From: Deltaproteobacteria bacterium | GTDB taxonomy: Bacteria > Desulfobacterota > Syntrophia > Syntrophales > UBA5619 | DNA: 51,364 bases | Direction: 5' to 3' | NCBI GenBank assembly: GCA_021372695.1 | Contig: JAJFTY010000174.1 | Location: 1 to 51,364 of the forward strand | In this document: positions 25,442 through 33,527 of the stretch, piece by piece | How positions within the stretch are numbered: the first letter of the stretch is position 1 | Layout of the letters: each line of letters starts with the position of its first letter | Made by a program: the position numbers and the translations under genes | The notes under the pieces: model-generated | Told to the model about the DNA's origin: nothing | What the model saw: the letters and a program-made list of their open reading frames with translations, nothing else | Databases searched by the model: none

Positions 25442-26314
25442 TCAGGGTTCCCGGTTTGCGCCACTCTTCCCGGCGCACCCGGAAGCGCGTTCGGCCCTCT
25501 TGGCCGCCAGGAGCTGCTGCCAGGTATGGCGCCGCAGGAAGGAGCCCTCTACATTCGCCTCCATCTCCCGGAACAGCGAAAAAGGCATGGCGAAACTGAG
25601 GACGTTGCCGCCCAACTGCTTGCGGACGCAGACCCGGGCGGAGAGATCGATCAACCCGACCACGGCCCGCGGCCGCTCCCTGTTTGCCTCGCGGTAGGGA
25701 TAGATGCCGATCGCCTGGCAGCCGGCGGCAAAGGGGATGATCACGTTTTCATTGTCGCCCCGGCCGTAGTTGGCGAGCACGACCAGGGCGGAGAGTTCGT
25801 CGGGATCGGCGAAGAGGATCACCGTCTCCGGCGCCTCCTTTTCCGGATCGGTGTCGTCCAGGGGCTGGAAGAGGACGTAACGCTTTGGGATCTGCGTGAT
25901 GGGGAGCGACTCGAGGAAGCGCTTCACCAACTCCGGCGTCTTGATGTAGCGCTCGCCGTGGATGAAGTTGTCGTAGGACTCGCCCCGCATGAAGGGCTTG
26001 ACCATCTCAGCCACCGCCGCCCCTTCTTCCCACCCTTCGATGCCCGAGGAGAGGAAGCGGCAGAACCCCTCTTCGCTGCCGGGGAAGCTCTTGTAGCGAT
26101 CCCCGAACCCCATCCCGACACCCCCGCCGACACAGCCGAATGTCGCCGCGTCGCAGACCGCCGGCCTTCCCGTTGCGGCCGAGGCGGCGAGCCACATCAC
26201 GCAGCCCCAGCGGCCCTCCTGGAACTGCATCGCTCCTTCGGGCTTCTCGTCGGTCCAGATCAGTGCGACCGGGGGGTGCTTGGTCTCGATGGCTTTTGCG
26301 ATTCGGCTTTTCAT
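25442..26314 (-). CDS. DUF169 protein
   Basis: 290 aa from ATG 26314, nine bases after GGGGAG; the ATG at 26323 abuts that site and is unlikely. DUF169 features: KHPPVALIWTDEKPEGAMQF, WGCVMWLAASAATGRPAVCD, TFGCVGGGVGMGFG, VLFADPDELSALVVLANYG and the Cys-containing AAGCQAIGIYPYREA. Several conserved Cys could bind metal, but this is not established. DUF169 proteins are common in strict anaerobes and their function is unknown. Possibly co-transcribed with marC. Confidence 0.82.
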   Translation of the reverse strand: MKSRIAKAIETKHPPVALIWTDEKPEGAMQFQEGRWGCVMWLAASAATGRPAVCDAATFGCVGGGVGMGFGDRYKSFPGSEEGFCRFLSSGIEGWEEGAAVAEMVKPFMRGESYDNFIHGERYIKTPELVKRFLESLPITQIPKRYVLFQPLDDTDPEKEAPETVILFADPDELSALVVLANYGRGDNENVIIPFAAGCQAIGIYPYREANRERPRAVVGLIDLSARVCVRKQLGGNVLSFAMPFSLFREMEANVEGSFLRRHTWQQLLAAKRAERASGCAGKSGANREP

Positions 26315-26398
26315 GAGTTTCATCTCCCCGTCTCTCTCCCCTCAAACGCGAAAGGAGACCGGTGAAAAATGGTTTTCTGAAAAGAGGATCGGAGGGCA

Positions 26399-26433
26399 CA
26401 TCCCGGATCATCCGGCATGGATGATCCGGGATG
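26399..26433 (-). terminator. 15-bp perfect hairpin after ppdK
   Basis: CATCCCGGATCATCC pairs perfectly with GGATGATCCGGGATG around GGCAT, 10 bp past the PPDK stop. There is no T-run on either side, so it may be a Rho-dependent end or a 3' stability element. Confidence 0.55.
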
Positions 26434-26443
26434 TCGGTTCGGT

Positions 26444-29179
26444 TCAGTGCATCTTTTTGGCTTTGATCACCGCCTGGGCCGCAGCCAGACGCGCGATCGG
26501 CACGCGGAACGGCGAGCAGCTCACGTAGGTCAGCCCGTTCTGATAGCAGAAATCGACGGAAGCGGGATCCCCGCCCTGTTCGCCGCAGATGCCGACCTTG
26601 AGCTCAGGCCGGGTGGCGCGGCCCTTCTGGACGGCCATCGTGATGAGCTGGCCCACGCCGTCCTGGTCGATGGTTTGGAACGGATCGGCCGTGAGGAGCT
26701 TCTGGTCCAGGTAGTCGTGCATGAACCCGCCGATGTCGTCGCGGCTGAAGCCGTAGGTCAGCTGGGTCAGGTCGTTGGTCCCGAAGGAGAAGAACATCGA
26801 GCTCTCGGCCATCCGGTCCGCCAGAAGCGCGGCCCGGGGGATCTCGATCATCGTGCCGTACTTGTACTCCAGGCCGGCCAGCCCCGCGAGGCCGAACCGG
26901 TGGAGCACGTCGGTGTGGACCTGCTCCACGATCTTCCGGGTGAACTCCAATTCCGAGACATCGCAGGTGACCGGAACCATGATCTCGGGCGTGCATCTCT
27001 TCCCTGCCTTGATCAACTCGGCGGCGCACTCGAAGATCGCGCGGATCGTCATTTCGCTCACCTCCGGGTAGGTGATGCCCAGCCGGATACCGCGGTGGCC
27101 CATCATGGGGTTGGACTCATGGAGCGCCTCGCCCCTTTTGCGGACCTCCTCCACCTCGATACCCAGCGCCTTGGCCAGTTCAGCTTGCGCCTCGGGGTGC
27201 TGGGGAACGAACTCGTGCAGGGGGGGATCGAGCAGGCGGATCGTCACCGGGAATCCCTCCATCGCCTCCATTGTCCCCTTCAGCGAGCTCTTGATATAGG
27301 GGAAGAGTTCATCGAGCGCTGCCCTGCGCTCCTCGGTGGTCTTGCTCAGGATCATCTTGCGCAGGCAGAAGAGGGGCGCATCGGAGCCCTCGCCGTAGAA
27401 CATGTGTTCGGTGCGGAAAAGGCCGATCCCCTCGGCGCCGAAGGCACGGGCGACCCTGGCGTCTTCCGCCGTGTCGGCGTTGGTGCGGACCCCCATCGTC
27501 CGGTACTTGTCCGCCATGGTCATGAACCGCTGGAAACGGGGATTCTCCGAGGCGTCGATCATCGGCAGGGAACCGGCATAGACATGGCCCCGGGTGCCGT
27601 TCAGGGTGACGACGTCACCCGCCTTCAGGACCACCTTGGAGCCCGCGATCCTGGCCTTCCGGGCCTGGACGTCCACGACCAAGCTGCCGGCGCCGACGAT
27701 GCAGCACTTCCCCCAGCCGCGGGCGACGAGCGCCGCGTGGGAGGTCATACCGCCGCGGGCGGTCAGGATGCCGACGGCTGCGCGCATCCCCTCGATGTCC
27801 TCGGGGTTGGTGTCTTCGCGAAGCAGGATGCAGCTCCGGCCGGCGCGGGCGACCGTCACCGCCTCTTCGGCGCTGAAGACCAGCTCGCCGCAGGCGGCGC
27901 CGGGACCCGCCGGGAGCCCCTTGACGATCGGCACGGCTTTCTTTTCGGCGTTCGGATCGATGATCGGGTGGAGGACCTCGTCCAGTTGCCGGGGCTGGAC
28001 GCGCATGATGGCGGTCGTCTCGTCGATGAGACCGTCGTCCAGCATGTCGATCGCCATGGTCAGGGCGGCGGTGCCGGTGCGCTTGCCGACGCGGCACTGC
28101 AGCATCCAGAGTTTTCCCTCCTGGATGGTGAACTCGATGTCCAGCATGTCGGTGAAGTGCTTCTCGAGGGTGGCGCGGATGGCGGCGAGCTCCCGGTAGA
28201 TCTCGGGCATGGCGTGCTCCATGCTCACCAGATGGCGGTTCTGTTCGTTCCGGGTGTCGTCGTTGATCGGAGATGGGGTGCGGATGCCGGCCACGACATC
28301 TTCGCCCTGCGCGTTGATGAGCCACTCGCCGTAAAACCGGTTCTCGCCTGTGGCGGGATCCCGGGTGAAGGCGACGCCGGTGGCGGAAGATTCGCCCATG
28401 TTGCCGAAGACCATCGCCTGGACGTTGACCGCCGTGCCCCAGTCATCGGGGATGCCTTCGATCCGGCGGTACGAGATGGCCTTCTTGCCGTTCCAACTTT
28501 TGAAAACGGCCGCAATCGCGTACCACAACTGGTCGATCGGGTCGTCGGGAAAGGGCTTGCCGAGGTTCGTCCGCACCAGCTCCTTGAACTCTTCCGTGAT
28601 GGTCTTGAGGTCGTCCGCGTCGAGATCCGTGTCGGACTTACACCCCTTGGCGAGCTTGATCTCGTCGAGCCTTTCCTCGAGTATCTTACGGATACCCTTG
28701 CCCTGGGCGGGTTCGAGACCCTCCGCCTTCTCCATCACCACGTCGGCGAACATCATGATCAGACGGCGATACGAATCCCAGACGAATCGCGGGTTGACGG
28801 TTTTGGCGATCATTCCGGGGATCGTGGCGGCGCAGAGGCCGACGTTGAGGACCGTATCCATCATGCCGGGCATCGACGACCGGGCGCCGGAGCGGCAGGA
28901 GACCAGAAGCGGGTTTGCGGGGTCGCCGTATTTCATGCCGATGATCGATTCGATCTTCCTGAGCGCGTCGAGAACCTGTCCGGTCAACTCGGCCGGCAGT
29001 TTACAGTCGCCGGCGTAGTAGTCCGTACAGCATTCGGTGCTGATAGTGAATCCCGCCGGCACGGGGATGCTCAGGGCACACATTTCCGCCAGGTTGGCGC
29101 CTTTGCCGCCCAGCAGATTCTTGTCACTCGCCTTGCCCTCGGCTGACCCGCCGCCGAAAGTGTATACGTACTTCTTCAT
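26444..29179 (-). CDS. ppdK: Pyruvate, phosphate dikinase
   Basis: 911 aa, the usual length of bacterial PPDK (about 870-910). Start ATG 29179 has AAGGAG eight bases upstream; the ATG at 29185 is too close to it. The order is complete: N-terminal ATP-grasp nucleotide domain (KNLLGGKGANLAEM, SCRSGARSSMPGMMDTVLN), central phosphohistidine domain (TARGGMTSHAALVARGWGKC, with the catalytic His), and C-terminal PEP/pyruvate barrel (FRTEHMFYG, FSFGTNDLTQLTYG, GICGEQGGDP with the catalytic Cys). It interconverts pyruvate + ATP + Pi and PEP + AMP + PPi, in anaerobes often for gluconeogenesis or PPi-linked energy saving. A 909-codon antisense frame is a codon-bias shadow. Confidence 0.97.
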   Translation of the reverse strand: MKKYVYTFGGGSAEGKASDKNLLGGKGANLAEMCALSIPVPAGFTISTECCTDYYAGDCKLPAELTGQVLDALRKIESIIGMKYGDPANPLLVSCRSGARSSMPGMMDTVLNVGLCAATIPGMIAKTVNPRFVWDSYRRLIMMFADVVMEKAEGLEPAQGKGIRKILEERLDEIKLAKGCKSDTDLDADDLKTITEEFKELVRTNLGKPFPDDPIDQLWYAIAAVFKSWNGKKAISYRRIEGIPDDWGTAVNVQAMVFGNMGESSATGVAFTRDPATGENRFYGEWLINAQGEDVVAGIRTPSPINDDTRNEQNRHLVSMEHAMPEIYRELAAIRATLEKHFTDMLDIEFTIQEGKLWMLQCRVGKRTGTAALTMAIDMLDDGLIDETTAIMRVQPRQLDEVLHPIIDPNAEKKAVPIVKGLPAGPGAACGELVFSAEEAVTVARAGRSCILLREDTNPEDIEGMRAAVGILTARGGMTSHAALVARGWGKCCIVGAGSLVVDVQARKARIAGSKVVLKAGDVVTLNGTRGHVYAGSLPMIDASENPRFQRFMTMADKYRTMGVRTNADTAEDARVARAFGAEGIGLFRTEHMFYGEGSDAPLFCLRKMILSKTTEERRAALDELFPYIKSSLKGTMEAMEGFPVTIRLLDPPLHEFVPQHPEAQAELAKALGIEVEEVRKRGEALHESNPMMGHRGIRLGITYPEVSEMTIRAIFECAAELIKAGKRCTPEIMVPVTCDVSELEFTRKIVEQVHTDVLHRFGLAGLAGLEYKYGTMIEIPRAALLADRMAESSMFFSFGTNDLTQLTYGFSRDDIGGFMHDYLDQKLLTADPFQTIDQDGVGQLITMAVQKGRATRPELKVGICGEQGGDPASVDFCYQNGLTYVSCSPFRVPIARLAAAQAVIKAKKMH

Positions 29180-29337
29180 AACCATGACTCCTTGCTGCCG
29201 TTTCCGGTCATTCTATGGTTCGAGATCCTGTTGCCTCGGCGGTCTCACCGCGGAGCCGGATTTCGAAATTGTTTGCAGAACCGGCTGTCTCTCGGCGGAG
29301 ACGCCGCATGCCCTATCCCCCTTTTTTTCACACTGCC

Positions 29338-29913
29338 TCAGAACTTCACCTGCGGTGCCGCTTTGGCCGCGGCCGGGGCCTCGAAGAAAGTGGCCTTCTG
29401 GAAACCGAACATTCCCGCGAGCAGGTTGGCCGGGAAGCTCCGGATCGCTACGTTGTAAGCCTGGACCGCGTCGTTGTACCGCTTCCGTTCCACCGAGATC
29501 CGATTCTCCGTTCCCGCCAGCTCATCCTGGAGCCGGAGGAAGTTCTGGTTGGACTTGAGGTCCGGATACTGCTCCACGACGACCAGCAACCGGCTGAGTG
29601 CGCCGGTCAGTTCGTTGTTGGCGTTGATCTTGTCCGGGACCGTCGTCGCCCCCCCCACGCGCGCCCTGGCGTTGGTCACCTCCACGAGCACATTCTGCTC
29701 CTGTTTTGCATAGCCCTTGACCGTCTCCACGAGGTTCGGGATGAGGTCATAACGCCGCTGGAGCTGGTTCTCTACCTGCGCCCAGGCGGACTTGACCCCT
29801 TCGTCGAGGGTGACGAACCGGTTATAGCTCCCCTTGAAGAAGGAGTAGCCCATGGCCAAAAGAACGACGATGACCACCACGGCGATGAGCAGACTTTTCT
29901 TTCCACTGGTCAT
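29338..29913 (-). CDS. lemA: LemA family protein
   Basis: 191 aa. One N-terminal membrane helix (SLLIAVVVIVVLLAMGYSFF) is followed by the LemA helical bundle: YNRFVTLDEGVKSAWAQVEN, LQRRYDLIPNLVETVKGYA, YPDLKSNQNFLRLQDELAGT, RYNDAVQAYNVAIRSFPANL. LemA proteins are membrane-anchored with the bulk outside; their function is undefined. It is the last gene of a run TPM protein, nucleotidyltransferase-like protein, LemA; LemA next to a TPM protein is a recurrent bacterial pairing. The gap to ppdK is 158 bp, with no promoter that I can defend. Confidence 0.9.
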   Translation of the reverse strand: MTSGKKSLLIAVVVIVVLLAMGYSFFKGSYNRFVTLDEGVKSAWAQVENQLQRRYDLIPNLVETVKGYAKQEQNVLVEVTNARARVGGATTVPDKINANNELTGALSRLLVVVEQYPDLKSNQNFLRLQDELAGTENRISVERKRYNDAVQAYNVAIRSFPANLLAGMFGFQKATFFEAPAAAKAAPQVKF

Positions 29914-29951
29914 GCTTTACCTCCTGTATACGAATGAATATGAAGCCGGGC

Positions 29952-30701
29952 TCACGCCCCACAATTTTCAGGAACGTCCATACGGTCGATCGCCTCGCAG
30001 AGGCGTCCGACTTCCCGCATATAGTCTCTGAAGACCGCCTGCACCTCTGCCGGTGACAAACGGTCCGTCCCGCTCCTGACCTCTTCGCATTTCAGGAAAA
30101 CGGACGCGTCGACCCCGAAGGCCTGGCTCCCGGCCGTGATGATATCACGTTTCGCCTTCGGGATTGCCAGTTTTTTCAGATAGAGGACAGCGCCGAAGAG
30201 CGAGACGAAGGCGGTGAGCGACACCCCGATCAGTTCACGGATCCTCTTCGCCTTTCCCTCCGTGGCCAGGTAGCCGCTCCGAAGGTGCAGGAGCTTTCCC
30301 CGGAGCTCCCGTTCGAGCTGGAGGCGGATGTGGCAGGGTTCGAAAGAGATCGGGGCGAGGACATCCTCGCCGGCGACGACGGTGTAGATCCGCTTCATGC
30401 TCAGAAATTCGATCGGGTAGGCGTCAAGCGATCCGGCGAGATACTCCCGGGTCATGAACAGGGGGATCGCGACGTTGCGTTTGCGCCATTTTCCGACCGT
30501 CTCCACGGCCTGGTCGAGCCCTGTGATGCCCTTCTCGGTCAGCGTGATGAGGAAATTGAGGTCCGACTTCCCGGCCACGTAATCCTCCCCAGCGCCGCTT
30601 CCGTAGAGGATGATCGAAATCAGCTCCTCTCCGAAGATCTTCCGGTAATCGCCGCTGATCTCGGAGAATATCTCCTCCGGTTTTTTCGGTATTCTGGCCA
30701 T
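29952..30701 (-). CDS. Nucleotidyltransferase-fold protein
   Basis: 249 aa. Near residues 28-52 it has a DNA polymerase beta-like nucleotidyltransferase motif: IILYGSGAGEDYVAGKSDLN. The GS and first Asp are present, but the second position of the D-x-D pair is Asn (SDLNFL), so activity is doubtful or altered. The remainder is helical (LRGKLLHLRSGYLATEGKAK, GVSLTAFVSLFGAVLYLKKL), resembling the HEPN-like helical tails that often follow such domains. It is inserted between the TPM gene (14 bp) and lemA (38 bp), hence the same operon. Target unknown. Confidence 0.7.
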   Translation of the reverse strand: MARIPKKPEEIFSEISGDYRKIFGEELISIILYGSGAGEDYVAGKSDLNFLITLTEKGITGLDQAVETVGKWRKRNVAIPLFMTREYLAGSLDAYPIEFLSMKRIYTVVAGEDVLAPISFEPCHIRLQLERELRGKLLHLRSGYLATEGKAKRIRELIGVSLTAFVSLFGAVLYLKKLAIPKAKRDIITAGSQAFGVDASVFLKCEEVRSGTDRLSPAEVQAVFRDYMREVGRLCEAIDRMDVPENCGA

Positions 30702-30715
30702 CCGTTTGCTCCTCT

Positions 30716-31501
30716 TCAGAATCCGCGGCTCGCGCCTCCGCCGCCGCTCGAACCCCCGCCGAACCCCCCGAATCCTCCGCCGCCGAACCCGCCGAAGCCG
30801 CCCCCGTCGCGCCGGCCGCCTCCGCCTCCGCTCATCAGGAGCATGAGAAGCCAGGGGAGCATGGCCCGTCCCTGGCGGGTGCCGAGCAGGAATCCGATCG
30901 CCAGCATCAGCAGCACGAGCTGGCCGATCCCCATCCCCCGTGCAGCCCTGACCGGCCGCTGCTGGGGCGGTTGAACTCCCGTGAGGGTTACCCCGGCATC
31001 CCGGGCCACGACGGCGGAGACCGCTGCCATGGTATCGGCGAGCCCCTTGCCGTAGTCGCCCGCCTTGAAGCTGGGGATGGCGTACCGGTCGAGGATCTCG
31101 CCGACCAGGCCGTCGGGAAGGATCCCCTCCACGCCGTAGCCCGTTTCGATCCGGACCCGCCGCTCCTTCACGGCGAGGAAGATCAGCACCCCCTTGTCCT
31201 CGCCCTTCTTTCCGATCCCCCAGGCCGAGTAGAGCCGGTTCGCATAATCGTTCTCATCGCCGCCGCCCAGGGTCTCCACAGTGGCTACGACGACGGCGGT
31301 TCCGGTCTTCTCCAGAACCTCCTGCGCCAGGCTCTCCATGGGGCCCTTGAACTGGGCGGGGATCACATGGGCGAAGTCATTGACCGCGCCTTCCGGCTTC
31401 GGGAACGTTTCGCCGGCCGCAGATCCCCAGGCCGGAAGGAAAAAAACCGCCGCGGCGAGGAGCAGCATGCAGGCGAATCGGGATGCGGGTCTGATTTTCA
31501 T
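30716..31501 (-). CDS. TPM domain protein (YgcG-like) with Gly-rich tail
   Basis: 261 aa. A signal peptide (about 1-28) is followed by a TPM domain: AVNDFAHVIPAQFKGPMESL, VVVATVETLGG, RLYSAWGIGKKGEDKGVLIF and RIETGYGVEGILPDGLVGEI. Then come one membrane segment (LVLLMLAIGFLLG), a second short hydrophobic stretch, and a very Gly-rich low-complexity tail, typical of this family. TPM/TPM_phosphatase proteins pair with LemA and are thought to act at the envelope, but their biochemical role in bacteria is not settled. First gene of the TPM, nucleotidyltransferase, lemA run. Confidence 0.88.
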   Translation of the reverse strand: MKIRPASRFACMLLLAAAVFFLPAWGSAAGETFPKPEGAVNDFAHVIPAQFKGPMESLAQEVLEKTGTAVVVATVETLGGGDENDYANRLYSAWGIGKKGEDKGVLIFLAVKERRVRIETGYGVEGILPDGLVGEILDRYAIPSFKAGDYGKGLADTMAAVSAVVARDAGVTLTGVQPPQQRPVRAARGMGIGQLVLLMLAIGFLLGTRQGRAMLPWLLMLLMSGGGGGRRDGGGFGGFGGGGFGGFGGGSSGGGGASRGF

Positions 31502-31546
31502 GGCGCGATCATAACCATCTCCCCTGCAAATAGCAACCCCGGCGAT

Positions 31547-31563
31547 GGGCCGGCGGACGGCCC
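31547..31563 (-). terminator. Short GC hairpin downstream of the outer-membrane channel gene
   Basis: GGGCCG pairs with CGGCCC around a 5-base loop, just past the stop at 31570. No T-run, so weak. Confidence 0.25.
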
Positions 31564-31569
31564 CTGCGG

Positions 31570-32490
31570 TTAGAAGGCGTAGACGAAGTTGAACCAGAAT
31601 TTATTCCCCTCGGGCTTGTTTCTCGCCTCGAACTCGGGCTGCCATTTGAGCGTGAAGCTCATGTTCTTGTATCCGTATTGCACGACCGGACCGATGGAAA
31701 AGACCCGGCCCGTGAACCCGTCCGATCCCACCTTGGCCCCGTTGAGCTCGTCATCCGTTGTCTGATAATAATAGTAGCCCCCGAGGCCCAGAGCCCACTC
31801 CGTGCCGATGTGGTAGCCGATCGTGTAATCCGCATGGAACTCCTGGCCCGACCGGTACTTCGTATCATCGTTTTCCGAATTGATGTCGTACATGAGCTTC
31901 GCCGAAATCTCGAAATGGCTGTCACTCAGATACGTGACGGCAACGATCGGTTCAAAGGTCCAGTAGTTGCGCCCGAGGTTGGCAAGCCGGTCCTTGTCGT
32001 AGCTCCCGGTGGGGATGTAGATGTCCAGGCCCGCCGTGACGTGGAAATTCTTCGAGTGCCAGCCGAGAATGATCGGATCGACGATGATGTCGCCCAGCCC
32101 GGAGCGGTGGTCGCTGCCGCCGCCCAATTTCACATCCTGGTAGACCAGGGGAATGAAGGCGTGGACGGCCCAGTTGGCCCCCAGGATCTTGTAGCCGGTC
32201 ACGTGGATGAACCGGAGCACGTCGGCCGTCACCTCCAGATCGAAATTGGGAACGAGATCGTCGCCCTTGTTGTCCCTGAGCTTCGAGGCCTTGTAGTAGG
32301 TCAGGTAGTTCTTGAAATAGCTCCCCGGCGGCGGCAGCGCCCCCACCATGAAGTCTTCGGCGCCGTTCGGGTAGGCCCCGCCCCCGCCCTCGGTCGCGAA
32401 GGCCGGTCCCGTGAGAGCCGCCAATGCCAGGAGAACCGCCGCTGCCACCGACGTTCGAAACGCTTTCCTGAATGCTTTGTACCGCTTCAT
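31570..32490 (-). CDS. MetA-type outer-membrane channel-like protein (Phenol_MetA_deg family)
   Basis: 306 aa from ATG 32490 with GGAGAGG upstream. The signal peptide is AAVLLALAALTGPAFA. The mature part is a run of amphipathic beta strands (YFKNYLTYYKASKLRD, WAVHAFIPLVYQDVKL, HVTAGLDIYIPTGSYDK, WALGLGGYYYYQTTDD) ending in a C-terminal FNFVYAF with terminal Phe, the outer-membrane barrel signature. The pattern with D-x-I-V-D-P and IPTGSYDKDRLANLGRNYWT matches the family named from the phenol meta-pathway, thought to form channels for hydrophobic compounds. Substrate not known. Confidence 0.8.
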   Translation of the reverse strand: MKRYKAFRKAFRTSVAAAVLLALAALTGPAFATEGGGGAYPNGAEDFMVGALPPPGSYFKNYLTYYKASKLRDNKGDDLVPNFDLEVTADVLRFIHVTGYKILGANWAVHAFIPLVYQDVKLGGGSDHRSGLGDIIVDPIILGWHSKNFHVTAGLDIYIPTGSYDKDRLANLGRNYWTFEPIVAVTYLSDSHFEISAKLMYDINSENDDTKYRSGQEFHADYTIGYHIGTEWALGLGGYYYYQTTDDELNGAKVGSDGFTGRVFSIGPVVQYGYKNMSFTLKWQPEFEARNKPEGNKFWFNFVYAF

Positions 32491-32586
32491 GACGCTCACC
32501 TCTCCTTCTTTGCGAAATTCCGTGACATGCTGGACATGCCCCAGCTTCAAGAAATACCGATGCGCGATACGACCGACCGATCGGAC

Positions 32587-32716
32587 GTCGTCCCGGCCAA
32601 AGCCGGGAACCAGGAATACAAAACTGGACCCGATTCCCGCCCTGGACAGCCCCGTACCCCGGATCGGGTCCGGGGCAGGCTCTGATACGGGGTCCAGGGT
32701 TCGCCGGGGTGACGAC
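32587..32716. repeat. Palindromic intergenic repeat element
   Basis: About 130 bp bounded by GTCGTCCCGGC at the left and GCCGGGGTGACGAC at the right (inverted, with an AC insertion). Further internal self-complementary runs (CCGGATCGGGTCCGG, CCCGATTCCCGCC) are present. It resembles the dispersed non-coding palindromic repeats common between genes in deltaproteobacteria. It has no coding content, and fills the gap 32491-32766. Confidence 0.5.
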
Positions 32717-32766
32717 TTCTTACGAAGCCGGCAAGGATGATGATCGAAAACGCGGTAGATGCCGCC

Positions 32767-33483
32767 TCAATAGTGGCCGCTCCGCAGCCGGGACTCCGGC
32801 ACGAGCCCGGCCAGGTCATAGCCGGCCGCGACCCAGTACCCGATCAGGGGCTTGTCGGCCAGCTCCAGCCGCTCCACGTACTTGGCGTTCTTGTACCCCA
32901 GCAGCCGCGGCACGACCACCCGCAGGGGGAATCCGTGATTCAGGGGGATGGTGGACCCGGCGACCCCGTAGGCGAGGATCGTCGCCGGTTCCATGGCCAC
33001 AGGCAGGGGCAGGGAATCGTTGTACCGGCCGCCCACGGTGTGAATGTTGACATGGGTGGCCTTTTTCGTCGGACGTGATCGCCGCAGAAGTTCGGAGAGG
33101 ACGACCCCGTTCCACGGCACGTCGTCCACCGACCAGCCCTCGACGCAATGGAAATCCTTCACCTGGTCCGTGCGCGGCAGGGCCAGGATTTCGGCAAACG
33201 TGTAGGTTCGAGGCTCCTCCACGAGCCCGCCGATCTCCAGGTGCCAGCGTGCCAGGATCGGAACGAGGTTCTGGGGATCCACGGTGCGAACCGGCCACTC
33301 ATCGAAGACGCGCCCGCGGCCGGCGCCCGGCTGGAACGGGAAGCTCTTGGGCTCCGCGGCGGCGCTCGTACAGAGAGCGGCGAGATCGGCTCCCAGGGCC
33401 AGCACCGCTCCCTTGCCCAGCCACCCCAGAAGATCGCGGCGCGAAAGATCGTTCGAACCGTTATGGTCCTGTTCTTCAGCCAT
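32767..33483 (-). CDS. Twin-arginine exported molybdopterin oxidoreductase (sulfite oxidase fold)
   Basis: 238 aa from ATG 33483 with GAGGAGG upstream. A twin-arginine leader (SRRDLLGWLGKGAVLALGAD) is followed by the oxidoreductase molybdopterin domain: WHLEIGGLVEEPRTYTFAEI, DFHCVEGWSVDDVPWNGV with the Mo-ligand Cys, HVNIHTVGGRYNDSLPLPVA, and LNHGFPLRVVVPRLLGYKNA. Such proteins (YedY/MsrP-like) act in the periplasm. The substrate cannot be read from sequence, and no cytochrome partner is adjacent. It lies 44 bp downstream of the FMN oxidoreductase gene on the same strand, so the two are probably co-transcribed. Confidence 0.85.
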   Translation of the reverse strand: MAEEQDHNGSNDLSRRDLLGWLGKGAVLALGADLAALCTSAAAEPKSFPFQPGAGRGRVFDEWPVRTVDPQNLVPILARWHLEIGGLVEEPRTYTFAEILALPRTDQVKDFHCVEGWSVDDVPWNGVVLSELLRRSRPTKKATHVNIHTVGGRYNDSLPLPVAMEPATILAYGVAGSTIPLNHGFPLRVVVPRLLGYKNAKYVERLELADKPLIGYWVAAGYDLAGLVPESRLRSGHY

Positions 33484-33527
33484 TTCGACAAACCTCCTCG
33501 CCCCGGGTTGCCGAATCTCCCGCTCCG

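Noticed and set aside
24032..26365. 777-codon plus-strand frame across three genes
   Set aside because: It covers the dehydrogenase, MarC and DUF169 genes on the opposite strand, so it cannot be a single real protein.
26417..29146. 909-codon plus-strand open frame
   Set aside because: It is exactly antisense to the complete PPDK gene; the protein text is His/Asp/Gly-rich with no domain, a known effect of high-GC codon bias.
30716..30850. Tandem repeat array (Gly-rich coding repeats)
   Set aside because: It is the ordinary Gly-rich tail of the TPM protein, not an independent DNA repeat or CRISPR.
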